Source: Bradyrhizobium cosmicum (GTDB lineage Bacteria; Pseudomonadota; Alphaproteobacteria; Rhizobiales; Xanthobacteraceae). From it: a stretch of 64,000 nucleotides of DNA. The DNA is taken from positions 930,001-994,000 of the forward strand of contig NZ_CP041656.2 in NCBI RefSeq assembly GCF_007290395.2, written 5' to 3'. The position numbers and the translations under genes were made by a program. Every line of letters begins with the position of its first letter. Position 1 is the first letter of the stretch. The notes beneath the pieces are model-generated. The model searched no databases. It was not told where the DNA came from and worked only from the letters and a program-made list of their open reading frames with translations. Positions 17,251 to 27,562 of the stretch are shown here, in pieces.

Positions 17251-20200
17251 ATGCATTGTGTCACGTGTCAGTCGACGATCGACCCGAGCGATAGCTGGTG
17301 TCCTAAATGCGGGCTAGCCGTGCGACGCTCCGATCCCGATAGCGAACGTCGATTCGTCACGATCCTCCGCGCTGATGTCATCGATTCCACCGGCCTCATT
17401 GCCGAGCTGGAGCCGGAGGAGGCGGTCTCGCGGCTGGAACCGGCCTTGGCCGCGATGAGAGGCGCGGTGCGTCGATTCGGGGGAATCGTCAGCAAGGAAC
17501 TGGGCGACGGGGTCGCGGCGGTGTTCGGTGCTCCGATCGCGGACGACAACCATGCGCCTCTGGCTTGCCATGCGGCGCTCGAACTCGTACGGCGCGTCGC
17601 AAGCCTTGGCGATGCCGGGTTGCAGGTGCGGGTCGGCCTCCATTCGGGACACGTGGTCGCCTACATGGTCGCCAGCGAGTTTTCTAAGGTCTACGAGATC
17701 GGCGGCGCCGCCCAGCATCTGGCAGCCCGGCTGGAGTCAGTGGCCGAGGCGAACCAAATCTACGTATCGGAAGCCTGCCAGAAGCTCGCGGATGGGCATG
17801 TCCGGTTTGAATTCCTGGGTGGCAGGACCCTGCGTGGCTTCAACCAGCCCCTGCCGGTCTATCGAATCGTCGGCGCCAGCGATCTTTCGAGTTGGCGGGT
17901 CCGGCGCGCGCGCAGCGTTTCACGGTTCGTCGATCGTGTGACGGAGCGCGCGCTGCTCGGCCGCGCCGCAGACAGCGTGGTTGCGGGTCGGCAGACGGTC
18001 CTGGTGCTGGGTGATGCGGGCATCGGCAAGTCGCGGCTGGCGCATGAGTTCGCCCAGGAGCTGAAGGCCGATGGCTGGCGCCTGGTCGATGCCGAGTGTA
18101 GCCCGAACCTCCAGGGCGCGCCGTTCAGCACGCTCAAGCGCCTCTTGCTCTCGCTGTTGGAGGTAACCGCGAAGGATCCGGACGACCCGGGAGACCCAAG
18201 AAGCGATTTGCCGCTGATCCAGCGATGTGCCCTCGATGCCGTGCTGGATCTGCCGATCTCGGAGCCGCAGTGGAACGAGCTGGAGCCTCACGCACGAGGA
18301 CGGGCGATTGCCGATGCGAGCTGCACGATCGTCGCGAGCGCCGCCCGTCGTCACCGCATGGTGCTGCTGCTCGAGGATCTGCACTGGATCGACCGGGCCA
18401 GCGATGCGGTCGTGGCGGCAATTGCTTCGTTGCAGGCGCCCGATCTTCTCGTGCTCCTCACCTCCAGGCCGAACGGCATGCCGGTGTGGATCGCACGCTG
18501 CCACGCCGAGATCGTCGCAATGCGTCCCCTCGACGACGATTCGGGGCTCGCCATGCTGTCAGACATGCTCGGCCCCTCCGCGGCGAACGCCGATCTGAAG
18601 AACCAGATCATTTCGCACACGGCCAATATCCCCTTGTTCATCGAGGAGGTCTGCCGCGGACTGAGGGATAGCGGATCGCTTCGCGGTCAGTGGGGCGATC
18701 TCGCACTCGTGCGTCCCATCGATGAACTCGGCATTCCCACGAGCATTCAGGGCGTGATCGCATCGCGTCTCGATCGTGTGTCGAGGCCGGAACGATCCAT
18801 CTTGCAGATTGCTGCGGCACTTGGACCGCGATCGAGTGTCGCCATGTTGCGGCACATCGCCCAGTTGCCCGAAGATGTCCTGCAGGACTGTCTTGCGGCG
18901 CTCGACCGTACCGAACTGCTGGTCAGGATCGACAGCGAGTTGCAGGACGCACTCGAATTTCGGCACGAGATGGTTCGCCAGGTAACGTACGAATCGATGG
19001 TCGAAAAGGTGCGCGAGGACATTCACGCTCGTATTCTAGCGACGCTTGAGCGCGACGACACGATTGCCGATGAGCCGGATACGTTGTGCTATCACGCGGT
19101 GCGAGCCAAGAACTGGCAGAAGGCCTTTGGTCACGGCAGAAGCGCGGGACGAAAATGTTTGAGCCGGTCGGCATTTCCGGATGCGGCCAACTATTTCGAG
19201 ATCGCGATGGACGCCCTTGATAGGACGCCTGTGACGGGTCTGCGGGAGGCCGCCGCCATCGATCTTCGGATGGAAGCGCGTGCGGCGTTCATTGCATCCG
19301 GTCACGTTGCCGAGTGGCTGGATCTGGGAAAAGAGGCCGAACGGCGCGCCGACGCGATCGATGACATCGGACGCAAGGTCGCCGCGATGACGGTCCGAGC
19401 CGGCGCACAGAACTTCTATGGTGCGCCGGTCGAAGCGGTCGCGGTCAATGAAGAGGTCGTTCGCCTCGCGGAGGGGTGGGGCAATCTGGGATGGCTCAAT
19501 CTCGCACGATATGGTCTCGGGCAGGCCTATTTCCTCGCCGGTCGCTACCGTGACGCAGTGCCGACACTGGCACTGGCTCACGACCAATTGGCGAGTGTGG
19601 AAGCCAGCGCTCCGATCGGGACGACTCCAAAATACCTGCTCCTGCTCTGCTGCATGATGAAAAGCTTCACTCACACCGTCATGGGCGAGTTCGACGTCGC
19701 CGAACAGCTCCAGCGGCAGGCCGCTGCGATCGCGGAGGAGACGGGCCGCCCCTATGACCGCGTCGCGGCCGCCTATAGCGGCGGCTGGCTGATGCTTGGC
19801 CGCGGCGATCCGGCGGCGGCCGCAGCCATTCTCGAAGACGGGTTCGTGCTGGCGCAGAAGCACGGCATCCGGCTGTTCGTGCCGGTGCTCGCCTGCCACC
19901 TCGGCATCGCCTATCTGGAGCAAGGGCTGTTCGACCGGGCGCGCGGGATGCTGACTGAAGCGCGGGAGGAGGCGAAAGCGGTCGGCTATACCTCGGCGGT
20001 GCTGCGCAGCTCGATCTACCTTGCGCTCGCCACCCACCGTCTCGGCGACGTCCATGCGGCGCAGAACATGCTGCGCGAGGCGCGCAACACCGCCCGCCAG
20101 CAGGGCTTTGCCGGCCTCGAGGCGGAGGCCCTGTTCGGCGAAGCCGTCGTGACGCCCGCCTCCGGCGCGGCGAACAAGGCGGCCATTCTCGCGGCCCTGC

Positions 20201-20304
20201 GCGCCGCCATCGCGATCGCATCCGAAAGCGGTGCGCTGCCGCTCCAGCACAAGGCCGAGGCGATGCTGAACGAGGCGCTCGCCCGGGGCGACGAGTTCAC
20301 CTGA
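17251..20304 (+). CDS. Zinc-ribbon / class III cyclase / AAA-ATPase / TPR signalling protein (1017 aa)
   Basis: Multidomain regulator. A CxxC...CxxC zinc ribbon is at C3, C6, C17 and C20. A class III nucleotidyl cyclase domain spans about 35-190, with metal Asp42 (RADVIDST) and Asp86 (GDGVAAVFGAP). Then comes a STAND-type ATPase with Walker A GDAGIGKS at 254-261 and LLLEDLHWID as Walker B. The C-terminal 450 residues are TPR-like helical repeats. Such proteins may make cAMP or act as ligand-gated scaffolds. The substrate-specifying residues are not clear, so activity is unproven. I start at ATG 17251 (AAAGG 8 nt upstream); a GTG at 17230 is possible. No linked output gene is evident. Confidence 0.85.
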   Translation: MHCVTCQSTIDPSDSWCPKCGLAVRRSDPDSERRFVTILRADVIDSTGLIAELEPEEAVSRLEPALAAMRGAVRRFGGIVSKELGDGVAAVFGAPIADDNHAPLACHAALELVRRVASLGDAGLQVRVGLHSGHVVAYMVASEFSKVYEIGGAAQHLAARLESVAEANQIYVSEACQKLADGHVRFEFLGGRTLRGFNQPLPVYRIVGASDLSSWRVRRARSVSRFVDRVTERALLGRAADSVVAGRQTVLVLGDAGIGKSRLAHEFAQELKADGWRLVDAECSPNLQGAPFSTLKRLLLSLLEVTAKDPDDPGDPRSDLPLIQRCALDAVLDLPISEPQWNELEPHARGRAIADASCTIVASAARRHRMVLLLEDLHWIDRASDAVVAAIASLQAPDLLVLLTSRPNGMPVWIARCHAEIVAMRPLDDDSGLAMLSDMLGPSAANADLKNQIISHTANIPLFIEEVCRGLRDSGSLRGQWGDLALVRPIDELGIPTSIQGVIASRLDRVSRPERSILQIAAALGPRSSVAMLRHIAQLPEDVLQDCLAALDRTELLVRIDSELQDALEFRHEMVRQVTYESMVEKVREDIHARILATLERDDTIADEPDTLCYHAVRAKNWQKAFGHGRSAGRKCLSRSAFPDAANYFEIAMDALDRTPVTGLREAAAIDLRMEARAAFIASGHVAEWLDLGKEAERRADAIDDIGRKVAAMTVRAGAQNFYGAPVEAVAVNEEVVRLAEGWGNLGWLNLARYGLGQAYFLAGRYRDAVPTLALAHDQLASVEASAPIGTTPKYLLLLCCMMKSFTHTVMGEFDVAEQLQRQAAAIAEETGRPYDRVAAAYSGGWLMLGRGDPAAAAAILEDGFVLAQKHGIRLFVPVLACHLGIAYLEQGLFDRARGMLTEAREEAKAVGYTSAVLRSSIYLALATHRLGDVHAAQNMLREARNTARQQGFAGLEAEALFGEAVVTPASGAANKAAILAALRAAIAIASESGALPLQHKAEAMLNEALARGDEFT

Positions 20305-20583
20305 CCTTTGCGCCCGGGCGTGCGATCGTACCGCTGCGGCCGGGTTCTGCCCGACGGGTCGATCGGATTCCGCAGGTGACGCAACGGCTTGGCTACTGTG
20401 CATGGGGTCGTTTTCGACGTGTTTTGAGGAGAGGCCCCTGCGGTCGCGATGACCAGGCCCCTTGCACGGGCGCCAAGGTCGGCTACCGTTGCCGATGGCC
20501 GCGGGCCAGGCGACTTTTGATTTAACAGCATCCTGTTTTGCCGGCGCCGCACAGGCGCGACGCCCGGCGGAAGAGGCGGGGCC

Positions 20584-21807
20584 ATGATCATACGGGACCA
20601 GTCAGCTCTGTTGGCGCCGGTCGAGCGCGATTTGCGGCTCGATCTCTTCCGCGGCATCGGCCTGTGGATGATCTTCCTCGACCACATCCCGCACGACGTC
20701 GTCGCCTGGCTGACGCTGCGCAATTACGGCTTCAGCGACGCCGCCGAGTTCTTCGTCTTCATCTCCGGCTACCTCGTCGGCTGGATCTACGGGCCGATCG
20801 TCGCCGGCGGCTGGTTCATCGCGGCGCTGAAGCGGCTGTGGCGGCGCGCGGCCGAGCTGTACGTCGCCCACATCATGCTGTTCCTGCTGTTCACCGCGCA
20901 GATCGCGCGCACGGTCAGGCGGTTCGACAACCCGATGTATGCGGACGAGTTCAACGTTCACCATTTTCTCGACCGTCCGGATATCCTGATCGGGCAGGCG
21001 CTCTCGCTGCGCTACAAGCCGGTCAATCTCGACGTGCTGCCGCTCTACATCACGCTGGTGCTCGCCGCGCCCTTCATCGTGTGGGGCCTCGTGCGCCGGC
21101 CGAACCTGACGCTCGCCGCCTCCGTGGTGCTCTACGTGCTGTCGCGCCGGTTCGACTGGAACATCGCCTCCTATCCGCCCGGCACGACCTGGTACTTCAA
21201 CCCGTTCTGCTGGCAGCTGATGTTCGTGTTCGCGGCCTGGTGCGGCATCGGCCAGATCGGGAAGATCGCGACCTGGGTGTGGTCGAAGACGGTGATGGGC
21301 CTTGCCGCGGCGTGGATGGCCTTCGCGCTTCTGATCGTGATGACCTGGCACATCCCCGCGCTCGAGGCGGTGATCCCGAAATGGATGATCAAGGCGATCT
21401 ATCCGATCGACAAGACCGACCTCGACATGCTGCGCTTCACGCACTTTCTGGCGCTGGCGATCTGGGTGATCCGTTTCGTTCCGCGCCACTGGAGGGCGCT
21501 GCATTCGAAATGGCTGCGGCCGGTTATCCTCTGCGGCCAGCATTCCCTGCCGCTCTTCTGTCTCGGCGTGTTCCTGTCATTCTCCGCGCACTGGATCCTG
21601 ACACAATACACGCGGGGCGTCTGGGAGCAGCTCGCCGTGTCCTTCGCCGGCATCCTGATTCAGATCGGCGCCGCGTGGTTGCTCGACCGCGCCCGCCGGG
21701 TGCCGGAGCTCTTCGTAAAAGTGACGGAGGAGGAGGAGCCTGACGAGGTCACGCCGGACAGCGCGGCGGCGGCGACGGCCGCCATGGCGCCTGCCAGCCG
21801 TCGATGA
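20584..21807 (+). CDS. opgC: OpgC-family glucan succinyltransferase (407 aa)
   Basis: Polytopic inner-membrane protein of the OpgC family, which adds succinyl groups to periplasmic glucans. The family-typical start reads RDLRLDLFRGIGLWMIFLDHIPHD, followed by FVFISGYLVGW. About ten hydrophobic helices run to residue 370, then a short acidic tail (VTEEEEPDEV). Arg/Asp in the first helix (RLDLFRG) match the acyltransferase-3-like catalytic region. Its stop overlaps an ATG in the next frame (ATGA at 21804), so the DUF2059 gene is probably cotranscribed. The GH17 glucan protein upstream gives a functional theme of periplasmic glucan. Confidence 0.88.
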   Translation: MIIRDQSALLAPVERDLRLDLFRGIGLWMIFLDHIPHDVVAWLTLRNYGFSDAAEFFVFISGYLVGWIYGPIVAGGWFIAALKRLWRRAAELYVAHIMLFLLFTAQIARTVRRFDNPMYADEFNVHHFLDRPDILIGQALSLRYKPVNLDVLPLYITLVLAAPFIVWGLVRRPNLTLAASVVLYVLSRRFDWNIASYPPGTTWYFNPFCWQLMFVFAAWCGIGQIGKIATWVWSKTVMGLAAAWMAFALLIVMTWHIPALEAVIPKWMIKAIYPIDKTDLDMLRFTHFLALAIWVIRFVPRHWRALHSKWLRPVILCGQHSLPLFCLGVFLSFSAHWILTQYTRGVWEQLAVSFAGILIQIGAAWLLDRARRVPELFVKVTEEEEPDEVTPDSAAAATAAMAPASRR

Positions 21808-21839
21808 AACGCGCCGCCCGCCTTCTCGTGGAGAGTTTC

Positions 21840-22328
21840 ATGTCCAGACGTTTGTTGATGATCGCCGGCCTGCTTCTGCTCCTCGCCGGCGGCGCGTCCG
21901 CCGAGCCGCCGTCGCCGGAGGCGATGACTGTGGCGCGCAAGCTCGTGGTCACGCTGAGGATCGCCGACCAGTATCGCACGGCGCTTCCGCAGCTCCTGCT
22001 CAAGCTGCGGCCCGTGGTCGCGCAGGACCGGCCGGAGATCGAGCGAGACTATGACGCGATGACGGCGCCAGGCGCCGAGATTTACGCCCCGTACGTCGCC
22101 GCGATGATCGAACAGATCGCCGCCGTTTATGCCACGACCTTCACGACGGAAGAATTGCGTCAGATCGAGGCGTTCTATGCCCTGCCTGCCGGGCAGAAAT
22201 ATCTGGAGAAGGCGGATGCGCTGGCGGTGGCCAGCGCGCAGATCGGCCAGGATGTCAGCCAGAAGGCGGGCGACGAACTGAAGCAGCGCCTCATCGAGGC
22301 GCTACGCCAGAAGGGGCGCAAGCCCTAG
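21840..22328 (+). CDS. DUF2059 family exported protein (162 aa)
   Basis: Periplasmic protein with signal peptide MSRRLLMIAGLLLLLAGGASA followed by a DUF2059 domain: AAVYATTFTTEELRQIEAFYALPAGQKYLEKA. The family is widespread in alphaproteobacteria and uncharacterised. I start at ATG 21840, with GGAG 6 nt upstream and a clean signal peptide. The alternative ATG at 21804 would overlap the opgC stop and put 12 extra residues before the signal sequence. The stop codon is the first part of a palindromic repeat. Confidence 0.85.
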   Translation: MSRRLLMIAGLLLLLAGGASAEPPSPEAMTVARKLVVTLRIADQYRTALPQLLLKLRPVVAQDRPEIERDYDAMTAPGAEIYAPYVAAMIEQIAAVYATTFTTEELRQIEAFYALPAGQKYLEKADALAVASAQIGQDVSQKAGDELKQRLIEALRQKGRKP

Positions 22329-22429
22329 AGCATGATCCGGAAAAGTGCGCAGCGGTTCTCCGAAAAGATCATGCTCAAACAATATTCTAAAGCGCGATGA
22401 GGATTCATCCTAACCTCATCGCGCTTTAG
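22326..22429. repeat. Bradyrhizobium-type intergenic repeat with two hairpins, copy 1
   Basis: Hairpin 1: GAGCATGATC at 22328-22337 with its complement at 22367-22376. Hairpin 2: a 16-bp perfect stem beginning CTAAAGCGCG, 22387-22402 and 22414-22429. The left end supplies the TAG of the DUF2059 gene and the right end supplies the TAA of the YhhJ-like permease, so the repeat separates two convergent genes and contains both stops. A related copy lies at 37526. Confidence 0.85.
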
Positions 22430-23538
22430 GCCAGAAACGCGCGGAACCGGCGCAGCGCGATCAGGAAGAAGACGACGCCGATCAGCGTGAGCGCGACCAG
22501 CTGCGGCCATACGGCCTCGAGCCCCGCGCCGCGGAACAGGATGGCCTGCGCCAGCATCACGAAATGCGTGTTGGGCGCCGCCAGCATGATGTCCTGGACG
22601 AATTGCGGCATGCTCTCCCGCGGCGTCATGCTGCCGGACAGGGTCTGCAGCGGCAGCAGGATCATGATCAGCAAAAGTCCGAATTGCGGCATCGAGCCGG
22701 CGACGGTGGCGAGGAAGATGCCCATGCTGGTGGTGGCAAAGAGCTGCAGCGCCGCGCCGACGAGAAACAACGCCACCGAGCCGTCGATCGTGACCGCCAG
22801 CCATCCCTTGACCACGAAGGCGATCGACAGGGCGGAAGCGACCAGCACCACGGCCCCCATCGACCAGACCTTGCTTACCATGATCTCCAGCGGCGTGACC
22901 GGCATCACCAGCAGGTGCTCGATCGTGCCGTGCTCGCGCTCCCTGATCAGTGCCGCGCCGGTCAGGATGATCGAGAGCATTGTGATCGACATGATGAGGT
23001 GGTCGATCGCGCCGAACCAGGACCTCTTCAGCTCCGGATTGAAGCGGGCGCGCAGCGCGAGATCGATCTGTGGCGTCTGCGCCTGCCTGCTGCGCGCCAG
23101 GAATTCCGCGATCTCGGCGCTGACGATCTGCTCGACATAACCGCTGCCGTTGAAGGCCTGCGAGATCCGCGTCGCGTCGACGTTGAGCTGGATGGTCGGC
23201 GCCTTGCGCGCCAGCAGGTCGCGCTGGAAGTCCGGCGGGATGTCGAGCGCGAAGGTGTCGAGACCGGCATCCATTCGCTGGTCCATCTCGTATTGCGAGA
23301 TCAGCCGGGGGGTGGAGAAGTAGGGCTCGGTGAACGCCATCCCGATCCGGGTCGAGATCGGCGAATGGTCCTCGTCGACGATGGCGATCGCGGCGCGATT
23401 CAACGTCTCCGGCAGCGTGTTGGCGCCCTCATAGACCGCGAACGTGAAGGAGTAGGCGATCAGCACCAGCAGCACCGGGTCGCGCGAGAGGCCCCGCAAT
23501 TCCTTGATGCCGAGCTGGAAGAGGTTGCCGAGGCGCAT
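22426..23538 (-). CDS. YhhJ-like ABC-2 transporter permease (370 aa)
   Basis: ABC-2 type membrane component. One N-terminal helix (PVLLVLIAYSFTFAVYEGA) is followed by a large extracytoplasmic domain (residues 45-170) and then five C-terminal helices. The ALIREREHGTIEHLLVMPVTPLEIM motif before them is diagnostic of the ABC-2/YhhJ family. It lies 2 bp after the RbbA stop and is the third gene of an HlyD-RbbA-permease operon. With RbbA it should form the membrane part of a drug or small-molecule exporter. Confidence 0.9.
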   Translation of the reverse strand: MRLGNLFQLGIKELRGLSRDPVLLVLIAYSFTFAVYEGANTLPETLNRAAIAIVDEDHSPISTRIGMAFTEPYFSTPRLISQYEMDQRMDAGLDTFALDIPPDFQRDLLARKAPTIQLNVDATRISQAFNGSGYVEQIVSAEIAEFLARSRQAQTPQIDLALRARFNPELKRSWFGAIDHLIMSITMLSIILTGAALIREREHGTIEHLLVMPVTPLEIMVSKVWSMGAVVLVASALSIAFVVKGWLAVTIDGSVALFLVGAALQLFATTSMGIFLATVAGSMPQFGLLLIMILLPLQTLSGSMTPRESMPQFVQDIMLAAPNTHFVMLAQAILFRGAGLEAVWPQLVALTLIGVVFFLIALRRFRAFLA

Positions 23539-23540
23539 GG

Positions 23541-26312
23541 TCAGCGGGCCTGTTTTTTCAGGAGCAGCGCGCCGGCGGCGAGCAGCACCGGGATCGTGAC
23601 GGCGAGCGCTAGCAGGTCGTTGTGAAGCGTGTCGAAGCCGAGACCCTTCGAGAACGCGCCGCGCGAGATGGTCACGAAATGGCTGGTCGGGTAGATGAGC
23701 CCGATCAGCCTGCCCGCTCCCTGCAGTGAGGAGACCGGGTCGATCAGGCCGGAATACTGGATCGCCGGAATCAGCGTGATCAGCACGGTGCCGAACAGCG
23801 CGGCGATCTGGCTCTTCATGAAGGCCGAGATCACCAGCCCCATGGCGGTCGTTGCCGTGACGTAGAGAAGCGCGGCGAGCGCATAGGTCGAAAAGCTGCC
23901 GGTGAAGGGTACTCCGAAGACGGCGAGCGCGAAGGCGACGAGGAGGAGGAAGTTACCGAATGCCAGCACGACGTAGGGCAGCTGCGTGCCTAACAAAAAC
24001 TCCAGCCGCGTCACCGGCGTGACATAGAAATTGACGATCGAGCCGAGCTCCTTCTCGCGCACGACCGCGAGCGCGGCGAGCACCGCGGGGATCATGATCA
24101 GGAGCAGCGGGATGATGCCCGGCGCCATTGCGACGACGCTTCGGACGTCCGGATTGTAGCGATAGCGCATCGCGAGCTGAAAGGTGCCGGCCATCGCCGT
24201 CTCGCCATAGAGCTCGCGGCCCTTTTGCGCGAGCCAGGTCGCGTGGATGGCCTGGGTATAGGAGCGCAACGTCTCGGCGCGGGTCGGGTTGGCGCCGTCA
24301 ACCCAGGCGCCGATTTCGACATGCCGGCCGTGACTGACGTCCCGGCCGAAGCCGGGCGGCAATTCGATGGCGAGGCCAATCTCACCGGCACGCATGCGAC
24401 GGTCGAGATCGGCATAATCCGTGATCGGGGGTTTTTCGGTGAAGTAGCGCGAGCCTGCGATCTGGAGGCTGTAGTCGCGGCTGATCGCGCTGTCGTCGCG
24501 GTCGAGGACGGCGAAGGTCAGGTTCTCGACGTCCATACTGATGCCGTAGCCGAGCACGAACAGGAGCAGCACGCTGCCGAGGACCGCGAGCGTGGCGCGG
24601 ATCGGATCGCGGCGCAGCTCCAGCGTCTCGCGGCGGGAATAGGCGAACATGCGGGTCGGATTGAACCTCGCGCTGCGCATGCGCCGAGGTGCTGCCGTCG
24701 CAGCCGGCTCGGGCGATGTGGCCGCCGGCTGGCTGGTTTCATCCGCCGCGTCCGCGCCCGCCTGTTCCAGGCAGGCGATGAAGGCCTGCTCCAGCGTGGC
24801 GGCGCCGTGCGCGGCTACGATTGCGGCAGGTGTGTCCGACGTCAGCACCTTGCCGGCATGCATCAGCGAAATGCGATCGCAGCGCTCGGCCTCGTTCATG
24901 AAATGAGTCGATACGAAAATGGTGACGTTGTCCTTGCGCGCGAGCTCGGCCAGAATCTGCCAGAAGCGGTCGCGGGCGACCGGGTCGACACCGGAGGTCG
25001 GCTCGTCGAGGATGAGGATGTCGGGCGCATGGATCATGGCGACGGCCAGCGACAGCCGCTGCCGCAGGCCGAGCGGCAGCGCATCGGGCAGGGCATCGGC
25101 CACGTCGGCAAGATCGAACCTCGTGGTCATCTCGTCGATTCGCGCGGGAATGGTCTCCGCCGGCAATTCGAACAGCCTTGCATGCAGATCGAGATTCTGG
25201 ACGACCGTGAGCTCCGAATAGAGCGAGAAGCCCTGCGACATATAGCCGATGCGGCGGCGCACCGACATGTCGCCGGCATCGATCACCTTGCCGAACAGCC
25301 GAGCGCTGCCTTCGCTCACGGGCAACAGCCCGGTGAGCATCTTCATGGTCGTGGTCTTGCCGCATCCGTTCGAGCCGAGGAAGCCGAAGATCTCGCCCTT
25401 GTTGATGCGGAAGCTCACATCGTCGACGGCGACGAAGCCATTGAACCGCCGGCTCAGGTGGTCGGCCTCGATCGCAACCTCGTCCTGGTCGCCGCTGCGC
25501 GGCGGGATGACGATCCCGGTATGGCCGCCGCGATCTGCCTCCGGCAACAGCCGGATGAAGGCGTCATCGAGCGTGTCGGTGCCGGTCTGGCTCTTGAGTG
25601 AGGCCGGCGTTCCGGTCGCCAGCACGCGTCCCGCGTTCATCGCGATCAGGAAGTCGAACTGCGCGGCCTCTTCCATATAGGCGGTCGAGACGATTACGCT
25701 CATGCCGGGCCGGCCGCCTCGGATCGAGGCGATCAACTCCCAGAACTGGCGCCGCGACAATGGATCGACGCCGGTCGTCGGCTCATCCAGAATCAGCAGC
25801 TCGGGATCGTGGATCAAGGCGCAGCACAGGCCCAGCTTCTGCTTCATGCCGCCGGAGAGCTTGGCCGCCGGGCGGTCGGCGAAGGGGGTGAGTCCCGTGT
25901 CGCGCAACAGGCCCGCGATCCGCCGCGTTCGTTCCGCCTTCCCGTGTCCGAACAGGCGGCCGAAGAAGTCGATGTTCTCGAACACCGACAGCGTCGGATA
26001 AAGGTTCTTGCCGAGCCCCTGCGGCATAAAGGCGATGTCGGGACAAACCATGCGGCGATGGCGCGAGCTCGCCATGTCGCCGCCGAGCACGTGGACATGT
26101 CCTTCCTGAATTTCGCGCGCGCCGGCGATCAGCGCGAGCAGGCTGGATTTGCCGACGCCGTCAGGGCCGATCAATCCGACCATGCAGCCGGACGGCAAGT
26201 CGAGGGTAATGGCGTCGAGCGCCCGGGTCTTGCCGTAGCTCAGGCTCACGCCTTCCAGATGTACCACGCTGCCGGGCTCGGCCGGTGCGTCGGTTGCGGC
26301 AGTCGTGCTCAT
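23541..26312 (-). CDS. rbbA: RbbA-like ABC transporter: two ATPase domains fused to a permease (923 aa)
   Basis: Fused ABC protein of the RbbA/YhiH type. The first ATPase domain has GPDGVGKSS, signature [11 protein letters not shown] and [12 protein letters not shown]. The second has GSNGCGKTT, a divergent signature [11 protein letters not shown] and [12 protein letters not shown]; the degenerate second signature is normal for this family. The C-terminal third is an ABC-2 permease with [23 protein letters not shown]. The start ATG at 26312 overlaps the HlyD stop as ATGA. Despite the ribosome-associated name from E. coli, the operon with HlyD and YhhJ-like partners points to export across the inner membrane. 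Confidence 0.88.
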   Translation of the reverse strand: MSTTAATDAPAEPGSVVHLEGVSLSYGKTRALDAITLDLPSGCMVGLIGPDGVGKSSLLALIAGAREIQEGHVHVLGGDMASSRHRRMVCPDIAFMPQGLGKNLYPTLSVFENIDFFGRLFGHGKAERTRRIAGLLRDTGLTPFADRPAAKLSGGMKQKLGLCCALIHDPELLILDEPTTGVDPLSRRQFWELIASIRGGRPGMSVIVSTAYMEEAAQFDFLIAMNAGRVLATGTPASLKSQTGTDTLDDAFIRLLPEADRGGHTGIVIPPRSGDQDEVAIEADHLSRRFNGFVAVDDVSFRINKGEIFGFLGSNGCGKTTTMKMLTGLLPVSEGSARLFGKVIDAGDMSVRRRIGYMSQGFSLYSELTVVQNLDLHARLFELPAETIPARIDEMTTRFDLADVADALPDALPLGLRQRLSLAVAMIHAPDILILDEPTSGVDPVARDRFWQILAELARKDNVTIFVSTHFMNEAERCDRISLMHAGKVLTSDTPAAIVAAHGAATLEQAFIACLEQAGADAADETSQPAATSPEPAATAAPRRMRSARFNPTRMFAYSRRETLELRRDPIRATLAVLGSVLLLFVLGYGISMDVENLTFAVLDRDDSAISRDYSLQIAGSRYFTEKPPITDYADLDRRMRAGEIGLAIELPPGFGRDVSHGRHVEIGAWVDGANPTRAETLRSYTQAIHATWLAQKGRELYGETAMAGTFQLAMRYRYNPDVRSVVAMAPGIIPLLLIMIPAVLAALAVVREKELGSIVNFYVTPVTRLEFLLGTQLPYVVLAFGNFLLLVAFALAVFGVPFTGSFSTYALAALLYVTATTAMGLVISAFMKSQIAALFGTVLITLIPAIQYSGLIDPVSSLQGAGRLIGLIYPTSHFVTISRGAFSKGLGFDTLHNDLLALAVTIPVLLAAGALLLKKQAR

Positions 26313-27376
26313 CGGGTCAGCTTGATTTTGAGATTGTCGGGCCATGGCGTGGCCGGATCGAGCTGTACATAGGCCATGCCGGGCAGGCCGGTCTTTACGT
26401 GCTCGACGTGCTGGCGCAGCAGCTCGGGCGCGATATGCGCCTTGATGCGGAACATCAGCTTCTGGCGCTCCTCCTCGGTCTCGACGGTCTTGGGCGTGAA
26501 TTGCGCGACATCGGCGACGAAGGTGGCCTTGGCCGGGATCACGTATTGCGGAATGGCGTCGAGCACGAGGCGGACCTCGGATCCGATTGCGACGCGGCCG
26601 GCAGCCGCTGTCGGCAGGAAGAAGGTCATGTAGACGTCGCCGAGATCGACCATGTTGAGGACGCGGCCGCCGGCCGCGAGCACCTCGCCCGGCTGTGATA
26701 CCCGATATTGCACCCGGCCTTCGCGCGGCGCCTTCAGCACGCTGTCGTTGAGGTCGGCGTTGATGCTTTCGATCGCGGCCTTGGCGGCGTCGACCGAGGC
26801 GCCGGCATCGATCACCATGGCGCGGGAGGAACTGATCGCGGCCTCGGATGCGGCGACCTGGGCCTGGGCGGCGGCGAGCGCCGCCTTCGCCGTGGCGTTG
26901 GCCGAGCGGTCGTCGTCCAGCACCTGCTGCGACACCGCATTCGTCCGGATCAATTGCTCGGAACGATCCAGCTTGCGGCTCGCGCTGTCGAGCTGCGCGA
27001 TGCGCTGGTCGACCACGGCCTCGGCAGCCCTGCGCTCGGCTTCGCGCTGGTTCACCAGGCTCTTTGCGGTCTCGACATTGATCGAAGCGCGCTGGAGTTG
27101 CGCTTCGGCCTGGCGGCGTTGCGCCTGCAATTGATCGGTGTCCATCCGCGCCAGAACCTGGCCCGCTTTCACGAAATCGCCTTCGTTGACCAGGATCTCG
27201 CGAATCCGGCCCGGTGTCTTGGTGGCGATGTCGATCTCGACCGCTTCAATGCGGCCGTTGCCGCGGGCGAAGCCTGCCGGCAGCGGGTTGGAATCGCGGT
27301 GCAGCCAGTAGTAATAGCCGCCGCCCGCGACGAGAATGGCAATCGCCGCGGCGATGCGACCCGGTGTGAAGTTCAT
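26309..27376 (-). CDS. HlyD-family membrane fusion protein, YhiI-like (355 aa)
   Basis: Periplasmic adaptor with an N-terminal anchor ([17 protein letters not shown]). A biotinyl-lipoyl half-motif includes [24 protein letters not shown], then a long coiled coil rich in Gln/Ala (residues about 95-215) and the returning beta domain. It bridges the ABC exporter to an outer-membrane channel. The start is ATG 27376; the open frame continues upstream, but that stretch lacks coding character. First gene of the three-gene exporter operon. Confidence 0.9.
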   Translation of the reverse strand: MNFTPGRIAAAIAILVAGGGYYYWLHRDSNPLPAGFARGNGRIEAVEIDIATKTPGRIREILVNEGDFVKAGQVLARMDTDQLQAQRRQAEAQLQRASINVETAKSLVNQREAERRAAEAVVDQRIAQLDSASRKLDRSEQLIRTNAVSQQVLDDDRSANATAKAALAAAQAQVAASEAAISSSRAMVIDAGASVDAAKAAIESINADLNDSVLKAPREGRVQYRVSQPGEVLAAGGRVLNMVDLGDVYMTFFLPTAAAGRVAIGSEVRLVLDAIPQYVIPAKATFVADVAQFTPKTVETEEERQKLMFRIKAHIAPELLRQHVEHVKTGLPGMAYVQLDPATPWPDNLKIKLTR

Positions 27377-27562
27377 CTGTTCATCACGCCGCCAGCGGCG
27401 CCCACATGTTGAGACACGAACGCCCGGCCGCTCATCGTGCGGAGGGGCCGGCGCAACATGGCAGCGATTTTTGCAGCGCAACTTGATGCAGATCAGACCG
27501 TGCGAACGGTACCTCTGCTCAAGGTTCCGGCAGTCTGCCGGCCTGGAAAGCTCGGGAGGCGC

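Noticed and set aside
20305..20583. 279-bp gap between the cyclase and opgC genes as a possible RNA gene
   Set aside because: Only GC-rich sequence with scattered short symmetry; no recognisable RNA or strong terminator could be supported.
20538..21743. Second plus-strand frame of 401 codons over the opgC gene
   Set aside because: It is the Arg/Ala/Pro-rich +1 shadow of opgC, with no hydrophobic helices.
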